DNA of 18,489 nt from Pauljensenia sp. (GCA_029983625.1 JASBZF010000028.1:1-18489); one strand, 5' to 3'; shown: positions 1-9,174, counted from the first letter of the stretch. Program-made: numbers and translations. The notes: generated by a model from the sequence alone, not told the origin.

Positions 1-1
1 T

Positions 2-559
2 TCCTACACTCCAGAATCCGCGCAATCTCAAGGCTCTACTGCATCAACAGGCATCGATCAAGATATTGATTTATCTCTTTTTGACTCCGCAGGTAGTCTT
101 CCTCCTGCAGCAAGCGACAAAGAGTTTCATCAACAAGTCACACAGTGGAATAAAGTATTTGTTACCTGCATGAACGATCATGGATGGACTCAGATTTCGC
201 TTGCAGATCCCGACACGCCTAGTGTTTCCCTCGATTTTTCAGGAGTTGATGGACAATACGCAGCTTTGAATGCAGATATTAAAGCGTGCGCACAAAAGAC
301 AGGCCCTAGCCCGTCAAGCCCCTCGCTGACTTCAGAATACGCAGAGAAAACATATACCGCTCGATTGCGTTTAAAGACCTGTTTAGAATCTCAGGGTTAC
401 ACAATTTCAGAGCCACCCACACGCGAATCATTTACCGATAATTTCCTCAACGCTCGGCTTACCTGGGATCCTCTTCAAGACGCCAGCGAAGCACATAGGA
501 AAGGCGAACAACCCTTTCGTTCCATCGCAGAACTCTACGATCTATGCCCGTGGGAATAA
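2..559 (+). CDS. Secreted/lipoprotein-like partner of an ABC efflux operon, 5' partial
   Basis: The frame is open from the left edge of the window, so the true start and any signal peptide lie outside; 185 residues are visible. An internal ATG at 170 is not a believable start because coding sequence with the same character continues upstream. The visible part begins with a low-complexity Ser/Gln/Thr stretch typical of an exported linker. It then shows two related half-motifs, TCMNDHGW and TCLESQGY, each a Cys followed five to six residues on by Gly-aromatic. Two more cysteines lie in KACAQKTG and in the C-terminal DLCPWE. I recall proteins of this pattern upstream of MacA-like/ABC genes in actinobacteria, but I know no established function. 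The stop is 2 nt before the preferred start of the next gene. The region looks more AT-rich than the following genes. An extracytoplasmic accessory protein with two disulfides is inference. Confidence 0.7.
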   Translation, partial: SYTPESAQSQGSTASTGIDQDIDLSLFDSAGSLPPAASDKEFHQQVTQWNKVFVTCMNDHGWTQISLADPDTPSVSLDFSGVDGQYAALNADIKACAQKTGPSPSSPSLTSEYAEKTYTARLRLKTCLESQGYTISEPPTRESFTDNFLNARLTWDPLQDASEAHRKGEQPFRSIAELYDLCPWE

Positions 560-561
560 TA

Positions 562-1704
562 ATGTCTCCCCTTACTCGTTTCTTTCGTTTTTGTGCTGTT
601 GGCCTCCTTCTCCTGGCTTTGGGAGGGCTCGGAGGCTGGTCGCTGCGCGTGCTCCTCGCACCCCCGACTCCCACTGAAACCCCCTCCTCTTACGCCCTCG
701 TCACCGCAGAAAACGGGACACTCGGTCGAACACTCACCCTTAACGCGGAGGCTGAACGCCCAAGCGAAGCCACTATGCCAGCCCAAAGCGAGGGGACACT
801 GACCTCCCTCGACGCTGTCGCAGGCACCCCTCAGCAAATCGGCGATGTTCTCTACACAATCGACATGCAGCCCGTTGTCCTCGCCCACGGTGAAATCCCC
901 GCCTACAGGGAACTCGCCGAAGGAATGACAGGCCCCGACGTCACGCAACTCCAACGCTTCCTCAATACCGTAGGAGAATACAACCTCCCAGAAAACGGAA
1001 ACTTTGGTTTTTATACGACGCAAGCTGTTCTCGACTGGAACAAGAAACTCGGCTTCGCTGAAGAAGCAACGATCCCACTCGGGCGGATCTTCTTCTCTTC
1101 GCAAGTGCCACTCAGCCTCACTTGGGCAGAGAAAATCGAAGTCGGAATGCGCCTCCACATCGGCGATCCAGTCGCGCACACCCTTCAATCCGAGCCACGT
1201 TTCACAATGACGATTCCTAGCGGCCAGCTCTCTCTTATTTCTTCAGGGATGTCCGCCGCGATCACAATGGGGTCAAGCACCTGGAACGCCCGAATCGGAG
1301 CAATCACAATCGACACCGCTACCTCGGAAGCACGAGCGCTTCTCGTTCCCCTCGACGAGACACGCTCGATCTGCGGTGAAGAATGCTCACTCATCGGCGT
1401 TGAGGGTGCCAAAGGACTCACGACATCGATCACGGTCGTCCCTGAAGTCAGTGGTGTGATCGTACCGACCTCTGCTCTTCGCGTTGACGCTCACGCACAC
1501 ACAGTTCTCATTGACGAGGACGCACATATGATTCCCGTTGATGTCCTCACGAGCACCCAAGGACAATCCATCGTCTCTGGGATCGAAGCAGGAACGCGCA
1601 TCAGAGTCCTCAACGACGAAGGAGCACCGCCCTCGGCACAGGAAGAACAAGCCGCCACACCCGACACTGAATCTTCCTCATCGGGGCAGGGCAATGAACG
1701 ATGA
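562..1704 (+). CDS. Peptidoglycan-binding membrane-fusion protein (HlyD/MacA-like) of an ABC efflux system
   Basis: The protein has about 380 residues. A basic N-terminus (MSPLTRFFRF) is followed by one hydrophobic segment (VGLLLLALGGLGGW), giving a membrane-anchored extracellular protein. A lipoyl/HlyD-like half (SEGTLTSLDAVAG, IGDVLYTID) comes next, then a PG_binding_1 domain at roughly residues 115-160 (GMTGPDVTQLQRFLN, GFYTTQAVLDWNKK). The second half is a beta-rich adaptor region, and the tail is rich in Ser, Glu and Gln. In this family the adaptor links an ABC exporter to the cell wall. An alternative in-frame ATG at 544 would overlap the previous gene; 562 is preferred because GGGA lies 6 nt upstream and it leaves a 2-nt gap, but neither site has a strong Shine-Dalgarno. 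The stop overlaps the next start as ATGA. The exported substrate cannot be told from sequence. Confidence 0.85.
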   Translation: MSPLTRFFRFCAVGLLLLALGGLGGWSLRVLLAPPTPTETPSSYALVTAENGTLGRTLTLNAEAERPSEATMPAQSEGTLTSLDAVAGTPQQIGDVLYTIDMQPVVLAHGEIPAYRELAEGMTGPDVTQLQRFLNTVGEYNLPENGNFGFYTTQAVLDWNKKLGFAEEATIPLGRIFFSSQVPLSLTWAEKIEVGMRLHIGDPVAHTLQSEPRFTMTIPSGQLSLISSGMSAAITMGSSTWNARIGAITIDTATSEARALLVPLDETRSICGEECSLIGVEGAKGLTTSITVVPEVSGVIVPTSALRVDAHAHTVLIDEDAHMIPVDVLTSTQGQSIVSGIEAGTRIRVLNDEGAPPSAQEEQAATPDTESSSSGQGNER

Positions 1705-2354
1705 CTCTCCTTGAAGCACGACACATTACCTTCAGCTACCCGCACGCCCCCACTGCCGTCGTCAAAGACTGGTCTGAATCTTTCGACTCTGGATCACTCA
1801 CGGCAATTACAGGAGGATCCGGGACGGGAAAATCGACACGCCTGTTCCTCCTGGCAAGCCTCTTACGCCCCGATTCTGGTGAAATCCTCTTCGAGAAGAA
1901 TCGAATCGACGCGCTCACAGACGCAGCCCGTTCACGCTTCCGCGCAGAAAAATGCGGATTCATTTTCCAAGACGCCGCACTCGACCCGACACGCAGCATT
2001 CTCGACAACATCACAGAATCTGTCCTCTATCGTGGACAATCGCGCCGCGAAGCCGAAAAGAAAGCCCGAGAACTCTTTGAAGCCGTAGGACTCGACCTGC
2101 CGGTACAGCGTCGCCCCGGAGAACTTTCTGGCGGGCAAGCCCAAAGGATCGCACTGTGTCGCGCACTCGTCAACGACCCGGCAGTGATTTTTGCCGACGA
2201 ACCAACCGGAAACCTCGATCCCCGCACGGGCAGACTCGTCATCGACACCCTTATCGAACGCGCACGAAAAGGAGCACTCGTCATCGTCGTCACTCACGAT
2301 GCCTCAGTCGCTGCACGCGCCGACGTCCATATCGACATTGAGGAGGGCAGATGA
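1701..2354 (+). CDS. ABC transporter ATP-binding protein, MacB/LolD class
   Basis: This is a 217-residue nucleotide-binding subunit with every expected element. Walker A is GGSGTGKST at residues 38-46, the Q-loop is FIFQDAALDPTRS, the signature is LSGGQAQRIALCRAL near residue 143, Walker B plus D-loop is VIFADEPTGNLD near residues 163-175, and the H-loop is VTHD near residue 198. Length and motif style match the LolD/MacB-type ATPases that pair with FtsX-like permeases. The start ATG overlaps the previous stop by 4 nt, and its own stop overlaps the permease start the same way, so the three genes are almost certainly translationally coupled. It should hydrolyse ATP at the inner face of the membrane to power the permease encoded next. 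The Arg after the Walker A Thr, where Leu is common, is the only small oddity seen. Confidence 0.93.
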   Translation: MTLLEARHITFSYPHAPTAVVKDWSESFDSGSLTAITGGSGTGKSTRLFLLASLLRPDSGEILFEKNRIDALTDAARSRFRAEKCGFIFQDAALDPTRSILDNITESVLYRGQSRREAEKKARELFEAVGLDLPVQRRPGELSGGQAQRIALCRALVNDPAVIFADEPTGNLDPRTGRLVIDTLIERARKGALVIVVTHDASVAARADVHIDIEEGR

Positions 2355-3460
2355 GCATCACTTTCCCCCTCCTCAACGAAATCCGAAAAAGTGTAGGTGC
2401 CCAGCGTCTCAGCTCCCTCATTCTCGGACTCATCATGGCGATCTCTACCGCCTCGGTGATCGCAACCGCCGGATACGCCGCAGGTCACCAGCAGCAGCTC
2501 CTCGCCACAATCGACGATATGGGGACAAGGACGCTCACCATCCACAGTGTGAATACGGACTCCGCGCTCACGCTGGAACTCGCCCACACGCTTGCCGCAT
2601 ACGACATCGTCGCTCAGAGCGCAGCTTTCGGCGAAGCCTTCGACGTGACGGCACGCAAGGAAAGCGGAGCGCCGCGCGTAAGCGCACGACGTATCTACGG
2701 CTCCTGGGCCACGATGCGCGACAGTCAGCTCGACGCCTCCTACCCTGCTCTTCTCACGAGGGCGATCGCCTCCCCCGGTGTTTTTGAGCGTCTCGGCCTT
2801 CCACCCTCAGGAGGGGCGGTGCGCACCATCGGTGACGGCCCCGAGTATCAGCTCCTTCGTGAAGAACCCCTCCCTGCTTTCCTTGAAGACTACGCGCCGA
2901 CGATTCTCATCCCCTCTCAAGGACTCCCCGACACTCCCGTCGCCTCAATCCTCGTGGTCGCCAACTCTGCGGCGAACCTCCCCTTCGTTGAAAAACTCGT
3001 TGTCACTCACCTGTCGGGGATCCCCCCTTCGGAATACACCCTCTCTTCTTCGCAGCAATTCGCTACCCTGCGCACCGCCCTCGATGGTTCACTCACCACC
3101 GCAAACCGGACCCTCATCCTCGCAACACTGTCCATCGCAGCAGTTCTCACAATGATTGTCGTCTGGGGGACGGTCCTCATGCGTCGAAAAGACTTCGGAC
3201 GCCGACGCGCCCTCGGCGCAACACGCACCACAATCCTTGTTCTGACCATCGGCCAAGTCGCACTCGCCTCCGTCATCGGAGCTTTCTTCGGCACCGGTAC
3301 GGGACTTGCGCTTCTCTTTGTACGCGCCGCACCACTTCCAGGGGCAGCTTTCATCTGTGCAAGCGCTGCCGCCCTGATCCTCAGCTCCTGTAGCTTAGCG
3401 ATCCTTCCCGCACTATGGGCTTCACAGCGCGACCCCCTCCACGAACTACGAGTCCCCTAG
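2351..3460 (+). CDS. FtsX/MacB-type ABC transporter permease
   Basis: The protein has 369 residues with the four-helix MacB layout. TM1 lies near residues 20-45 (LSSLILGLIMAISTASVIAT), a large extracytoplasmic domain covers about 45-250, and three helices sit at the C-terminus: about 255-275 (LILATLSIAAVLTMIVVWGT), 290-320 and 333-360. The cytoplasmic loop between the second and third helices carries the FtsX signature GRRRALGATRTTIL, which contacts the ATPase. The start overlaps the ATPase stop by 4 nt. Systems of this type act as mechanotransmitters or exporters of peptides, antibiotics or lipids rather than importers. Whether this one confers resistance or supports envelope maintenance cannot be decided. 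No clear intrinsic terminator follows in the 111 bp before the convergent mfd. Confidence 0.9.
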   Translation: MSITFPLLNEIRKSVGAQRLSSLILGLIMAISTASVIATAGYAAGHQQQLLATIDDMGTRTLTIHSVNTDSALTLELAHTLAAYDIVAQSAAFGEAFDVTARKESGAPRVSARRIYGSWATMRDSQLDASYPALLTRAIASPGVFERLGLPPSGGAVRTIGDGPEYQLLREEPLPAFLEDYAPTILIPSQGLPDTPVASILVVANSAANLPFVEKLVVTHLSGIPPSEYTLSSSQQFATLRTALDGSLTTANRTLILATLSIAAVLTMIVVWGTVLMRRKDFGRRRALGATRTTILVLTIGQVALASVIGAFFGTGTGLALLFVRAAPLPGAAFICASAAALILSSCSLAILPALWASQRDPLHELRVP

Positions 3461-3571
3461 CGCGCGACACAGAACACTGGCGAAAACGCACGATCGAAGC
3501 CGCGCACTCCTCAGCGTGCCCTCTACCCGTACAGCCACCGCAAAACGACAAATCCGCTACGAGAGAGGCAC

Positions 3572-6500
3572 CTACTTTTCAAAAGGCGTGAGCACCTTCG
3601 TCACGAGAGTCGTCAGCCAGTCAAGGAATGCCTCATCCGTAAGAGGATCACCAGCGAGACGTTTCGTCATCGGCACAGGTACGAGAAGCTGACGCACCGC
3701 CGCTTTAATGACAGTGCCCGGATGTAAACGCTTGAGCCTTAACACCTGCGATTCACGTAACTCAATCGGATTTAAACGCAGGTACTTCCCCTGAATCACC
3801 ACTTCCTCCAGGCCGCGCGCACGCAGCAATTCCCGGATCCTCGCGACCGCGAACAGTAAATCCACCTGACGCGGAATCGGGCCGTAACGGTCAGCAAGCT
3901 CATCACGCAGATCATTCTCCTGCTCAACACACGCCACAGCTGCGATCTTCCCGTAAACCTCCAGACGCAAGCGCTCCCCCGGAATATAGGACGTAGGAAT
4001 ATGCGCATCCACTGGAATATCCAACCTCAAAGCGGGTTTTTCCTGAGGAACCTCCCCTTTGAACAGGGCAAGCGCATCAGCCACCATCCGCACATACAAG
4101 TCAAAGCCCACGCCCTCAATATGTCCCGACTGGGCTCCCCCCAGCAGATTACCCGCACCTCGGATCTCCAGATCCTTCTGCGCGACCGCAAGACCCGCAC
4201 CCAGATCCGTATTCGCTGCGATCGTCTTCAAACGCTCATGCGCAGTCTGAGTGAGAGTCTTATCCGGCGGATAGAAGAAATAAGCGTAAGCGCGTTCACG
4301 CCCTCGCCCCACACGCCCTCGTAACTGATGGAGCTGTGAAAGGCCGAAAACATCCGCACGATCCACAATCAGCGTATTCGCATTTGAAATATCGAGGCCG
4401 GTCTCCACGATCGTCGTACACACGAGGACATCGAACTCATGATTCCAAAAATCGACAATCACCTCTTCGAGCTGATGCTCAGACAGTTTGCCATGCGCGA
4501 TACGGACCCGCGCTTCAGGGACAAGCTCTTGAACATGCGCCGCCGTCGAAGCGATCGAATCCACACGGTTATGCACGAAAAAAACCTGGCCGTCACGCAA
4601 GAGTTCACGTCGGATCGCAGCGCTCACCTGCTGGTCCGTGTACGCACCAACAAAAGTTAAAACAGGCTGACGCTCCTCAGGTGGAGTCTGAAGAATCGAC
4701 ATCTCACGGATCCCCGACACCGCCATCTCCAAGGTGCGTGGAATCGGTGTCGCCGACATCGATAACACATCCACATCCGTGCGCAGTGCTTTAAGAGTCT
4801 CCTTATGCTCAACACCGAAACGCTGCTCCTCGTCAATGACGACAAGCCCGAGATCCTTAAAAGACACGGCACCCGTGAGCAGGGAATGCGTACCGATCAC
4901 AAGATCAACCTTGCCCGACGCTAAGCCCGCCTTCACTTCTTCCGCTTCCTTCGCAGTTGAAAAGCGCGAAAGGGAGGCGATTGTGACAGGAAAACCCGCG
5001 TAACGTTCCGTAAAAGTCTCGACATGCTGCTGCACAAGCAGGGTCGTTGGCACAAGGATTGCCACCTGCGCCCCATCCTGGATCGCTTTGAAAGCCGCCC
5101 TCACCGCAATCTCCGTCTTACCGTAACCGACATCACCGGTCAGTAGACGATCCATCGGGATCGGCTTTTCCATATCCGCCTTGACCTCATCAATGGTCAC
5201 CAACTGATCCGGGGTCTCCACGTAAGCGAATGCATCCTCAAGCTCACGCTGCCAGGGAGTATCCGGACTGAAAGCCCGTCCCTTGGTGGCTTGGCGTGCC
5301 GCATACAGGCGAATCAGTTCCTTCGCGACCTCGTTCACTGCTTTCTTAGCGCGAGCCTTCGTCTTTGCCCACTCCGCACCGCCCATCTTCGTGAGGGCAG
5401 GCTGATCAGAACCCGTGTACTTGGAAATCTGATCCAAAGAATCAGTCGGCACATAAAGACGATCAGCAGGCTGCCCACGCTTTGAAGGCGCATACTCCAC
5501 AACCAGATAGTCGCGAGTCACGGCTGAATCAGGGCGCCCCACGCTCCGAGACACCAACTCAAGGAAACGACCAATGCCATGCTGATCGTGAACGATGTAA
5601 TCACCCGGATGCAAAGTCAGCGGATCAATGCCCTTCTTACGTCGAGAAGGCATCTTACGCATGTCGCGCGTCGAAGTTCCTACACGCCCGGTGAGCTCCG
5701 ATTCTGTCAAAAGCACAAGCTTCAGCTCAGGTGCAACAAACCCCGCTTCAGCTAAAGCTGTCGTCACGACAATCGAACCCGCCTGAGGTAACTCCACGAG
5801 ATCTTCCACGAAATCTGCGTACACACCCGATTCGGAAAGAATCGTCCGAATACGTTTCGCAGGCCCAGGACCCTGGGTGACAACGAGGATCCTCCACCGT
5901 GCCTGAGCAAGAGCCTTAAGGTCACGACAGGCCGCAGCAAAATCACCCCGATAGGGACGCACCTCACGCATCCCCATGCGCATAAGCGACGGTGACATGA
6001 CCTGTGCGCGAGGGCCTGCACAGGCAGTTCCGCCCTCGGCCACCTCATGCGGCTCCTGATCAGTTTCAGCGAACTCAGGAGGCAAAAGTTCCGTCAATTC
6101 CCACCAGGGACGCCCCCCTTCGGCGACGAGATCGTCAAAGTGAAGGAAAGAAGCAGCTGAAGCTTGCAGAGGCGTCGCACCCCCACCTGCGGCAACAGAC
6201 CACGCTGCAGCAAGAAACTCCTCGGTTGTGGCCACGAGGTCAGCGGCACGCGCACGGATACGCTCAGGATCCACGACCAGGATCGGTGAATCTTTCGCAA
6301 ACAGATCAATAAGACGATCCATGCCCGAAACCAAAAGCGGCGCAAGGGACTCAATTCCAGGCGCCGCGATACCTTCGCTGGCCAAAGATAAAATCTCCGC
6401 CGCCCCCGGAAGATCATCCATGAGATCTCGAGCACGTACACGCACAGCATCCGTTAACAGCAGCTCACGACAGGCCGGTGCCCACAATCCTTCTTCGAGG

Positions 6501-7168
6501 AGGCCGAGGGTGCGCTGATCCTGCACGGAAAAAGCACGGACCTCATCCACTTCGTCATCCCACAGCTCCACACGCACCGGATGCGCCTCCTGCGGGGGGA
6601 AAACATCAAGGATTCCTCCGCGCACACACAGCTGTCCTCGCGATTCGACCATGTCCACACGCTCATAGCCGAGGGCGCTGAGACGACGCGCAAGATCCTC
6701 AAGATCAACACGGTCTCCTGGGCGCACACGCACGGGTTCACGCTCACCAAGACCAGCGATCACCGGCTGAAGGAAAGCACGGATCGGAACGACTACAACC
6801 GAAATCGGACCCGCGTGTGAATCACCCTCAAGCGGATGTGCCAATCTGCGTAAAACAGCAATCCTGCGAGCCATCGTATCCACCTGAGGTGACAGGCGTT
6901 CATGCGGCAAGGTCTCCCAGGCGGGCATCATTTCCACACCGTCAATCCACGAGCGCAAAGCGTTCGTCAGGCGCTCCGCATCGCGGCCCGTCGCCGTCAA
7001 AACCACCACGGGACGAGCCTGTGTACCGCGCGCAAGTGCAGCAATCGCAGGGGGACGTGCTCCCTTCGGCATGACAATCGTCCCGCAGCGCCGCGAAGCA
7101 ATCGACGCACTTGCCCGATCTAGCGCAGCATCAGATTCAATAAGGTCAGAAAGTCCCCTCAGGATCAT
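3572..7168 (-). CDS. mfd: Transcription-repair coupling factor Mfd
   Basis: The 1198-residue length is normal for Mfd. The N-terminal third is the UvrB-like region that recruits UvrA. The RNA polymerase interaction/CarD-like domain begins near residue 520 (PGDYIVHDQHGIGRFLEL). The translocase core follows: Walker A GDVGYGKTE near residue 680, DEEQRFGVEH near 780, SATPIPRTLEMA, then motifs V-VI (VETGLDIS, QLRGRVGRGRERAYAYFF near 952). A TRCF C-terminal domain closes the protein. Mfd displaces RNA polymerase stalled at DNA lesions and recruits the UvrABC excision machinery. The ATG lies only 2 nt after the restored stop of pth, so the two are probably coupled; pth-mfd adjacency is known in other Gram-positive bacteria. 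The gene reads through without internal disruption. Confidence 0.97.
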   Translation of the reverse strand: MILRGLSDLIESDAALDRASASIASRRCGTIVMPKGARPPAIAALARGTQARPVVVLTATGRDAERLTNALRSWIDGVEMMPAWETLPHERLSPQVDTMARRIAVLRRLAHPLEGDSHAGPISVVVVPIRAFLQPVIAGLGEREPVRVRPGDRVDLEDLARRLSALGYERVDMVESRGQLCVRGGILDVFPPQEAHPVRVELWDDEVDEVRAFSVQDQRTLGLLEEGLWAPACRELLLTDAVRVRARDLMDDLPGAAEILSLASEGIAAPGIESLAPLLVSGMDRLIDLFAKDSPILVVDPERIRARAADLVATTEEFLAAAWSVAAGGGATPLQASAASFLHFDDLVAEGGRPWWELTELLPPEFAETDQEPHEVAEGGTACAGPRAQVMSPSLMRMGMREVRPYRGDFAAACRDLKALAQARWRILVVTQGPGPAKRIRTILSESGVYADFVEDLVELPQAGSIVVTTALAEAGFVAPELKLVLLTESELTGRVGTSTRDMRKMPSRRKKGIDPLTLHPGDYIVHDQHGIGRFLELVSRSVGRPDSAVTRDYLVVEYAPSKRGQPADRLYVPTDSLDQISKYTGSDQPALTKMGGAEWAKTKARAKKAVNEVAKELIRLYAARQATKGRAFSPDTPWQRELEDAFAYVETPDQLVTIDEVKADMEKPIPMDRLLTGDVGYGKTEIAVRAAFKAIQDGAQVAILVPTTLLVQQHVETFTERYAGFPVTIASLSRFSTAKEAEEVKAGLASGKVDLVIGTHSLLTGAVSFKDLGLVVIDEEQRFGVEHKETLKALRTDVDVLSMSATPIPRTLEMAVSGIREMSILQTPPEERQPVLTFVGAYTDQQVSAAIRRELLRDGQVFFVHNRVDSIASTAAHVQELVPEARVRIAHGKLSEHQLEEVIVDFWNHEFDVLVCTTIVETGLDISNANTLIVDRADVFGLSQLHQLRGRVGRGRERAYAYFFYPPDKTLTQTAHERLKTIAANTDLGAGLAVAQKDLEIRGAGNLLGGAQSGHIEGVGFDLYVRMVADALALFKGEVPQEKPALRLDIPVDAHIPTSYIPGERLRLEVYGKIAAVACVEQENDLRDELADRYGPIPRQVDLLFAVARIRELLRARGLEEVVIQGKYLRLNPIELRESQVLRLKRLHPGTVIKAAVRQLLVPVPMTKRLAGDPLTDEAFLDWLTTLVTKVLTPFEK

Positions 7169-7170
7169 CT

Positions 7171-7781
7171 TCAGTGCCCCGAATTCTTCGCATGTAACGC
7201 CTGCTGAGTCTCCACGAAGCCCCTCAGGAGGACACTTTCGACCACATCAGCCGCATCTTCGAAGGTGACATCCCATTCGGGACGTTCCTTCGCGCTGATT
7301 CGCGCAAGAACGTAGTCCGCCGGGTCCTGGCGGCCCGGGGACGCCCAATCCCGATACGTAGCCTGTGATAATCCTTCGTTCCCAGAACCTGCGAGATCGA
7401 TTTCAATCCATTGTGGCCACCTTCGCCCCCACCGCGTTTCAGACGCAGTTCATGCGCAGGCAGGTCAAGATCATCGTGAATGACGAGAAGATTTTCCGGA
7501 GCGATCTTCAGGAAGTTCATGAGACGTCCCACCGGTCCTCCGCTGACATTCATGTACGACTCACAGGTCGCCAGAATCGCCTTCGGCCCTGGAACGCCAC
7601 CGGGAAGCATCCCCAGACGCACCTCGGCTGTTCTCGTACACGTGCGATGATGTTTCAGCTGCGCCGAAGTACGCCCGAGTAAAACATCGAGGACGAGATG
7701 GCCGACGTTATGTCGAGTGTGAGCATATTCAGCACCGGGATTTCCTAAGCCCACAACAAGCCAAGGGGTCTGCGCATTCAT
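7171..7781 (-). CDS. pth: Peptidyl-tRNA hydrolase with an apparent one-base frameshift
   Basis: Pth releases tRNA from prematurely dropped peptidyl-tRNA. Starting at MNAQTPWLVVGLGNPG (ATG 7779-7781), family residues are in place: N14 (GLGNPG), catalytic H24 (TRHNVG), SYMNVSG, the Asp in VIHDDLDLP, and RGGGEGGHNGLKS. After GIGRP (residue 148) the direct frame turns into non-Pth sequence and stops near 7224. Reading one base back at the CCCC run (plus-strand gggg at 7337-7340) instead gives PGRQDPADYVLARISAKERP and a normal C-terminus ending in a TGA at 7171-7173, for 203 residues in total. One missing base in that homopolymer explains everything. This may be an assembly or sequencing error or a genuine recent frameshift; the untouched downstream frame argues the lesion is recent or artefactual. 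An upstream in-frame ATG at 7820 would add 13 poorly conserved residues. Confidence 0.88.
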
Positions 7782-7860
7782 ATGCTCGATTCTGCCATCC
7801 GCACCGCCCTCGTTCCTCATCGGAACAGAAAGTCACGCTCTTTGACAAAAAGCGCAGCCC

Positions 7861-9099
7861 TCATGCCTCTCGACCCGCTGGCCCCTCAGGTACGGCAATC
7901 ATGAAATGAGGTTCCATAAAGCCTTCCCGCTCAAAAGCAGCGGCAACCGCTTCCGCGACTCCCCCACCGCTACCCGCATCAACGAGAGCGATCGCACTCC
8001 CACCAAAACCGCCACCCGTCATCCGGGCACCATAAGCACCGGCCGCGAGCGCAGCATCAACCGCAACATCAAGCTCTGGGCAGGTCACCTCATAATCCTG
8101 ACGTAGGGAGTCGTGAGAATCTGTGAGCAAAGCACCGGCCACTTTGAGGCGTTCACCTTCAAGTGAACCTTCCTTGAGAAGGTCAACGAAAGCTCTTGTC
8201 CTGGCAATCTCAGAGACAACGTGTCGCACTCGCATCCGCAGGCGTTCTTCGTTCAATGCCTCCAGTGCCGACTCAAGGTCCTTGACGCACACGAGCAGAT
8301 CCACTCCAAGGATCCGTGCGGCTTCTTCACAGTCGGCTCGGCGTGCCGCGTACTGGCCGTCGTTTAAAGAGTGCTTCGCCCTCGTATCGATGACAAGAAG
8401 TTCCAGGTTCTGTGCGGCCAAATCGAAGGGAATGGGTGTGGCTGACATATCCAGACAGTCCAGTTCGAGGGCGTGCCCGTGCGTGCAGCGAAGCGACGCT
8501 GTCTGATCGAGTCCACCGGTATTCGCACCCGCGATCTCATTTTCAGCGCGCCTGCACGCATCGACAAGAATCTTGCGTCCCTCTTCCTTCGGTGTATCTG
8601 CGCTGCCAGCGAGTCCACAGCCTGCCAGTTCGTCGAGGGCGACAGCCATTGAACATTCGAGGGCGGCGGAAGAGGACAGTCCCCCTCCTCTGGGGACGCA
8701 GTTCCACAGGGCGACATCGTATCCGGGAAGAGGCCCGTATCCGGCTTGTTCGAGTGCCCAGGCAACCCCGACAAGGTAGGCCGCCCAGTTCTTCACTTCG
8801 CCTTCTTGCCCTCGGGGAGCGACGCGATCAAGATCAAGAACGTCTACTTCTTCTTGTGTCTGGGGTGAGACCAGGCGGACGGTCCGGTCCTCGCGACGTG
8901 CAACAGCGACGTAGGCGCGGTGTGGGAGGGCAATCGGAAGGCAGGGACCCCCGTTGTAGTCCACGTGTTCACCGATGACGTTCACGCGCCCAGGAGCAGA
9001 CCAGATGCCTTCAGGTTCATATCCGAAAGTCTGAGTGAACAGTGCTCGTGCCTGAGCGACGCCTTCTTCACGGGAAGCAGCTTCATTCCAGGTCACCAC
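7861..9099 (-). CDS. galK: Galactokinase
   Basis: This GHMP-family kinase phosphorylates galactose to galactose-1-phosphate in the Leloir pathway. The 412 residues carry the galactokinase signature GRVNVIGEHVDYNGG (residues 37-51, including the sugar-contacting E44, H45 and D47), the ATP-binding GHMP motif PRGGGLSSSAALE near residue 140, DQTASLRC with the catalytic-base Asp, and the C-terminal GHMP motif ARMTGGGFGGSAIALV. The start is a GTG at 9097-9099, chosen because a full AGGAGG lies 9 nt upstream; a second GTG follows immediately. No galT, galE or transporter is in the window, so galactose catabolism must be completed elsewhere. It is co-directional with pth, 79 bp upstream of it, and divergent from the RNA ligase-like gene. 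Confidence 0.95.
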   Translation of the reverse strand: MVTWNEAASREEGVAQARALFTQTFGYEPEGIWSAPGRVNVIGEHVDYNGGPCLPIALPHRAYVAVARREDRTVRLVSPQTQEEVDVLDLDRVAPRGQEGEVKNWAAYLVGVAWALEQAGYGPLPGYDVALWNCVPRGGGLSSSAALECSMAVALDELAGCGLAGSADTPKEEGRKILVDACRRAENEIAGANTGGLDQTASLRCTHGHALELDCLDMSATPIPFDLAAQNLELLVIDTRAKHSLNDGQYAARRADCEEAARILGVDLLVCVKDLESALEALNEERLRMRVRHVVSEIARTRAFVDLLKEGSLEGERLKVAGALLTDSHDSLRQDYEVTCPELDVAVDAALAAGAYGARMTGGGFGGSAIALVDAGSGGGVAEAVAAAFEREGFMEPHFMIAVPEGPAGREA

Positions 9100-9108
9100 T
9101 TCACCACA

Positions 9109-9114
9109 CCTCCT
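9109..9114 (-). promoter_or_regulatory. Strong Shine-Dalgarno deciding the galK GTG start
   Basis: The minus strand reads AAAGGAGGTG at 9116-9107, an essentially perfect anti-16S complement, 9 nt before the GTG at 9099. It fixes a non-ATG start for galK. Confidence 0.75.
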
Positions 9115-9174
9115 TTGGTCCAGCAGGGTCGCGAAGCTTCATATTCGCGATTCTGGCATGTGGGTTTCGCCGCT

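Noticed and set aside
535..1188. 217-codon open frame antisense to the membrane-fusion protein gene
   Set aside because: It mirrors the codon bias of the real gene on the other strand, has no recognisable domain and no ribosome-binding site, and would overlap a well-supported CDS.
2191..2787. 198-codon open frame overlapping the ATPase/permease junction
   Set aside because: An Arg/His/Ser-rich out-of-frame product typical of a shadow of GC-biased codons; it crosses two solid genes joined by an ATGA overlap.
3461..3571. Possible terminator between the permease gene and mfd
   Set aside because: I see only scattered GCGC/CGCGC complementarity with no compact stem followed by a U-tract on either strand.
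7224..7336. Direct-frame C-terminus of Pth (ending ...WSKVSS)
   Set aside because: This tail does not resemble Pth, whereas the frame shifted by one base gives the conserved C-terminus and a stop abutting mfd.
7334..7346. Programmed -1 frameshift site in pth
   Set aside because: The codons CGT CCC CGG do not make a proper X XXY YYZ slippery heptamer, and I see no downstream stimulator; a simple indel in the C-run is more economical.
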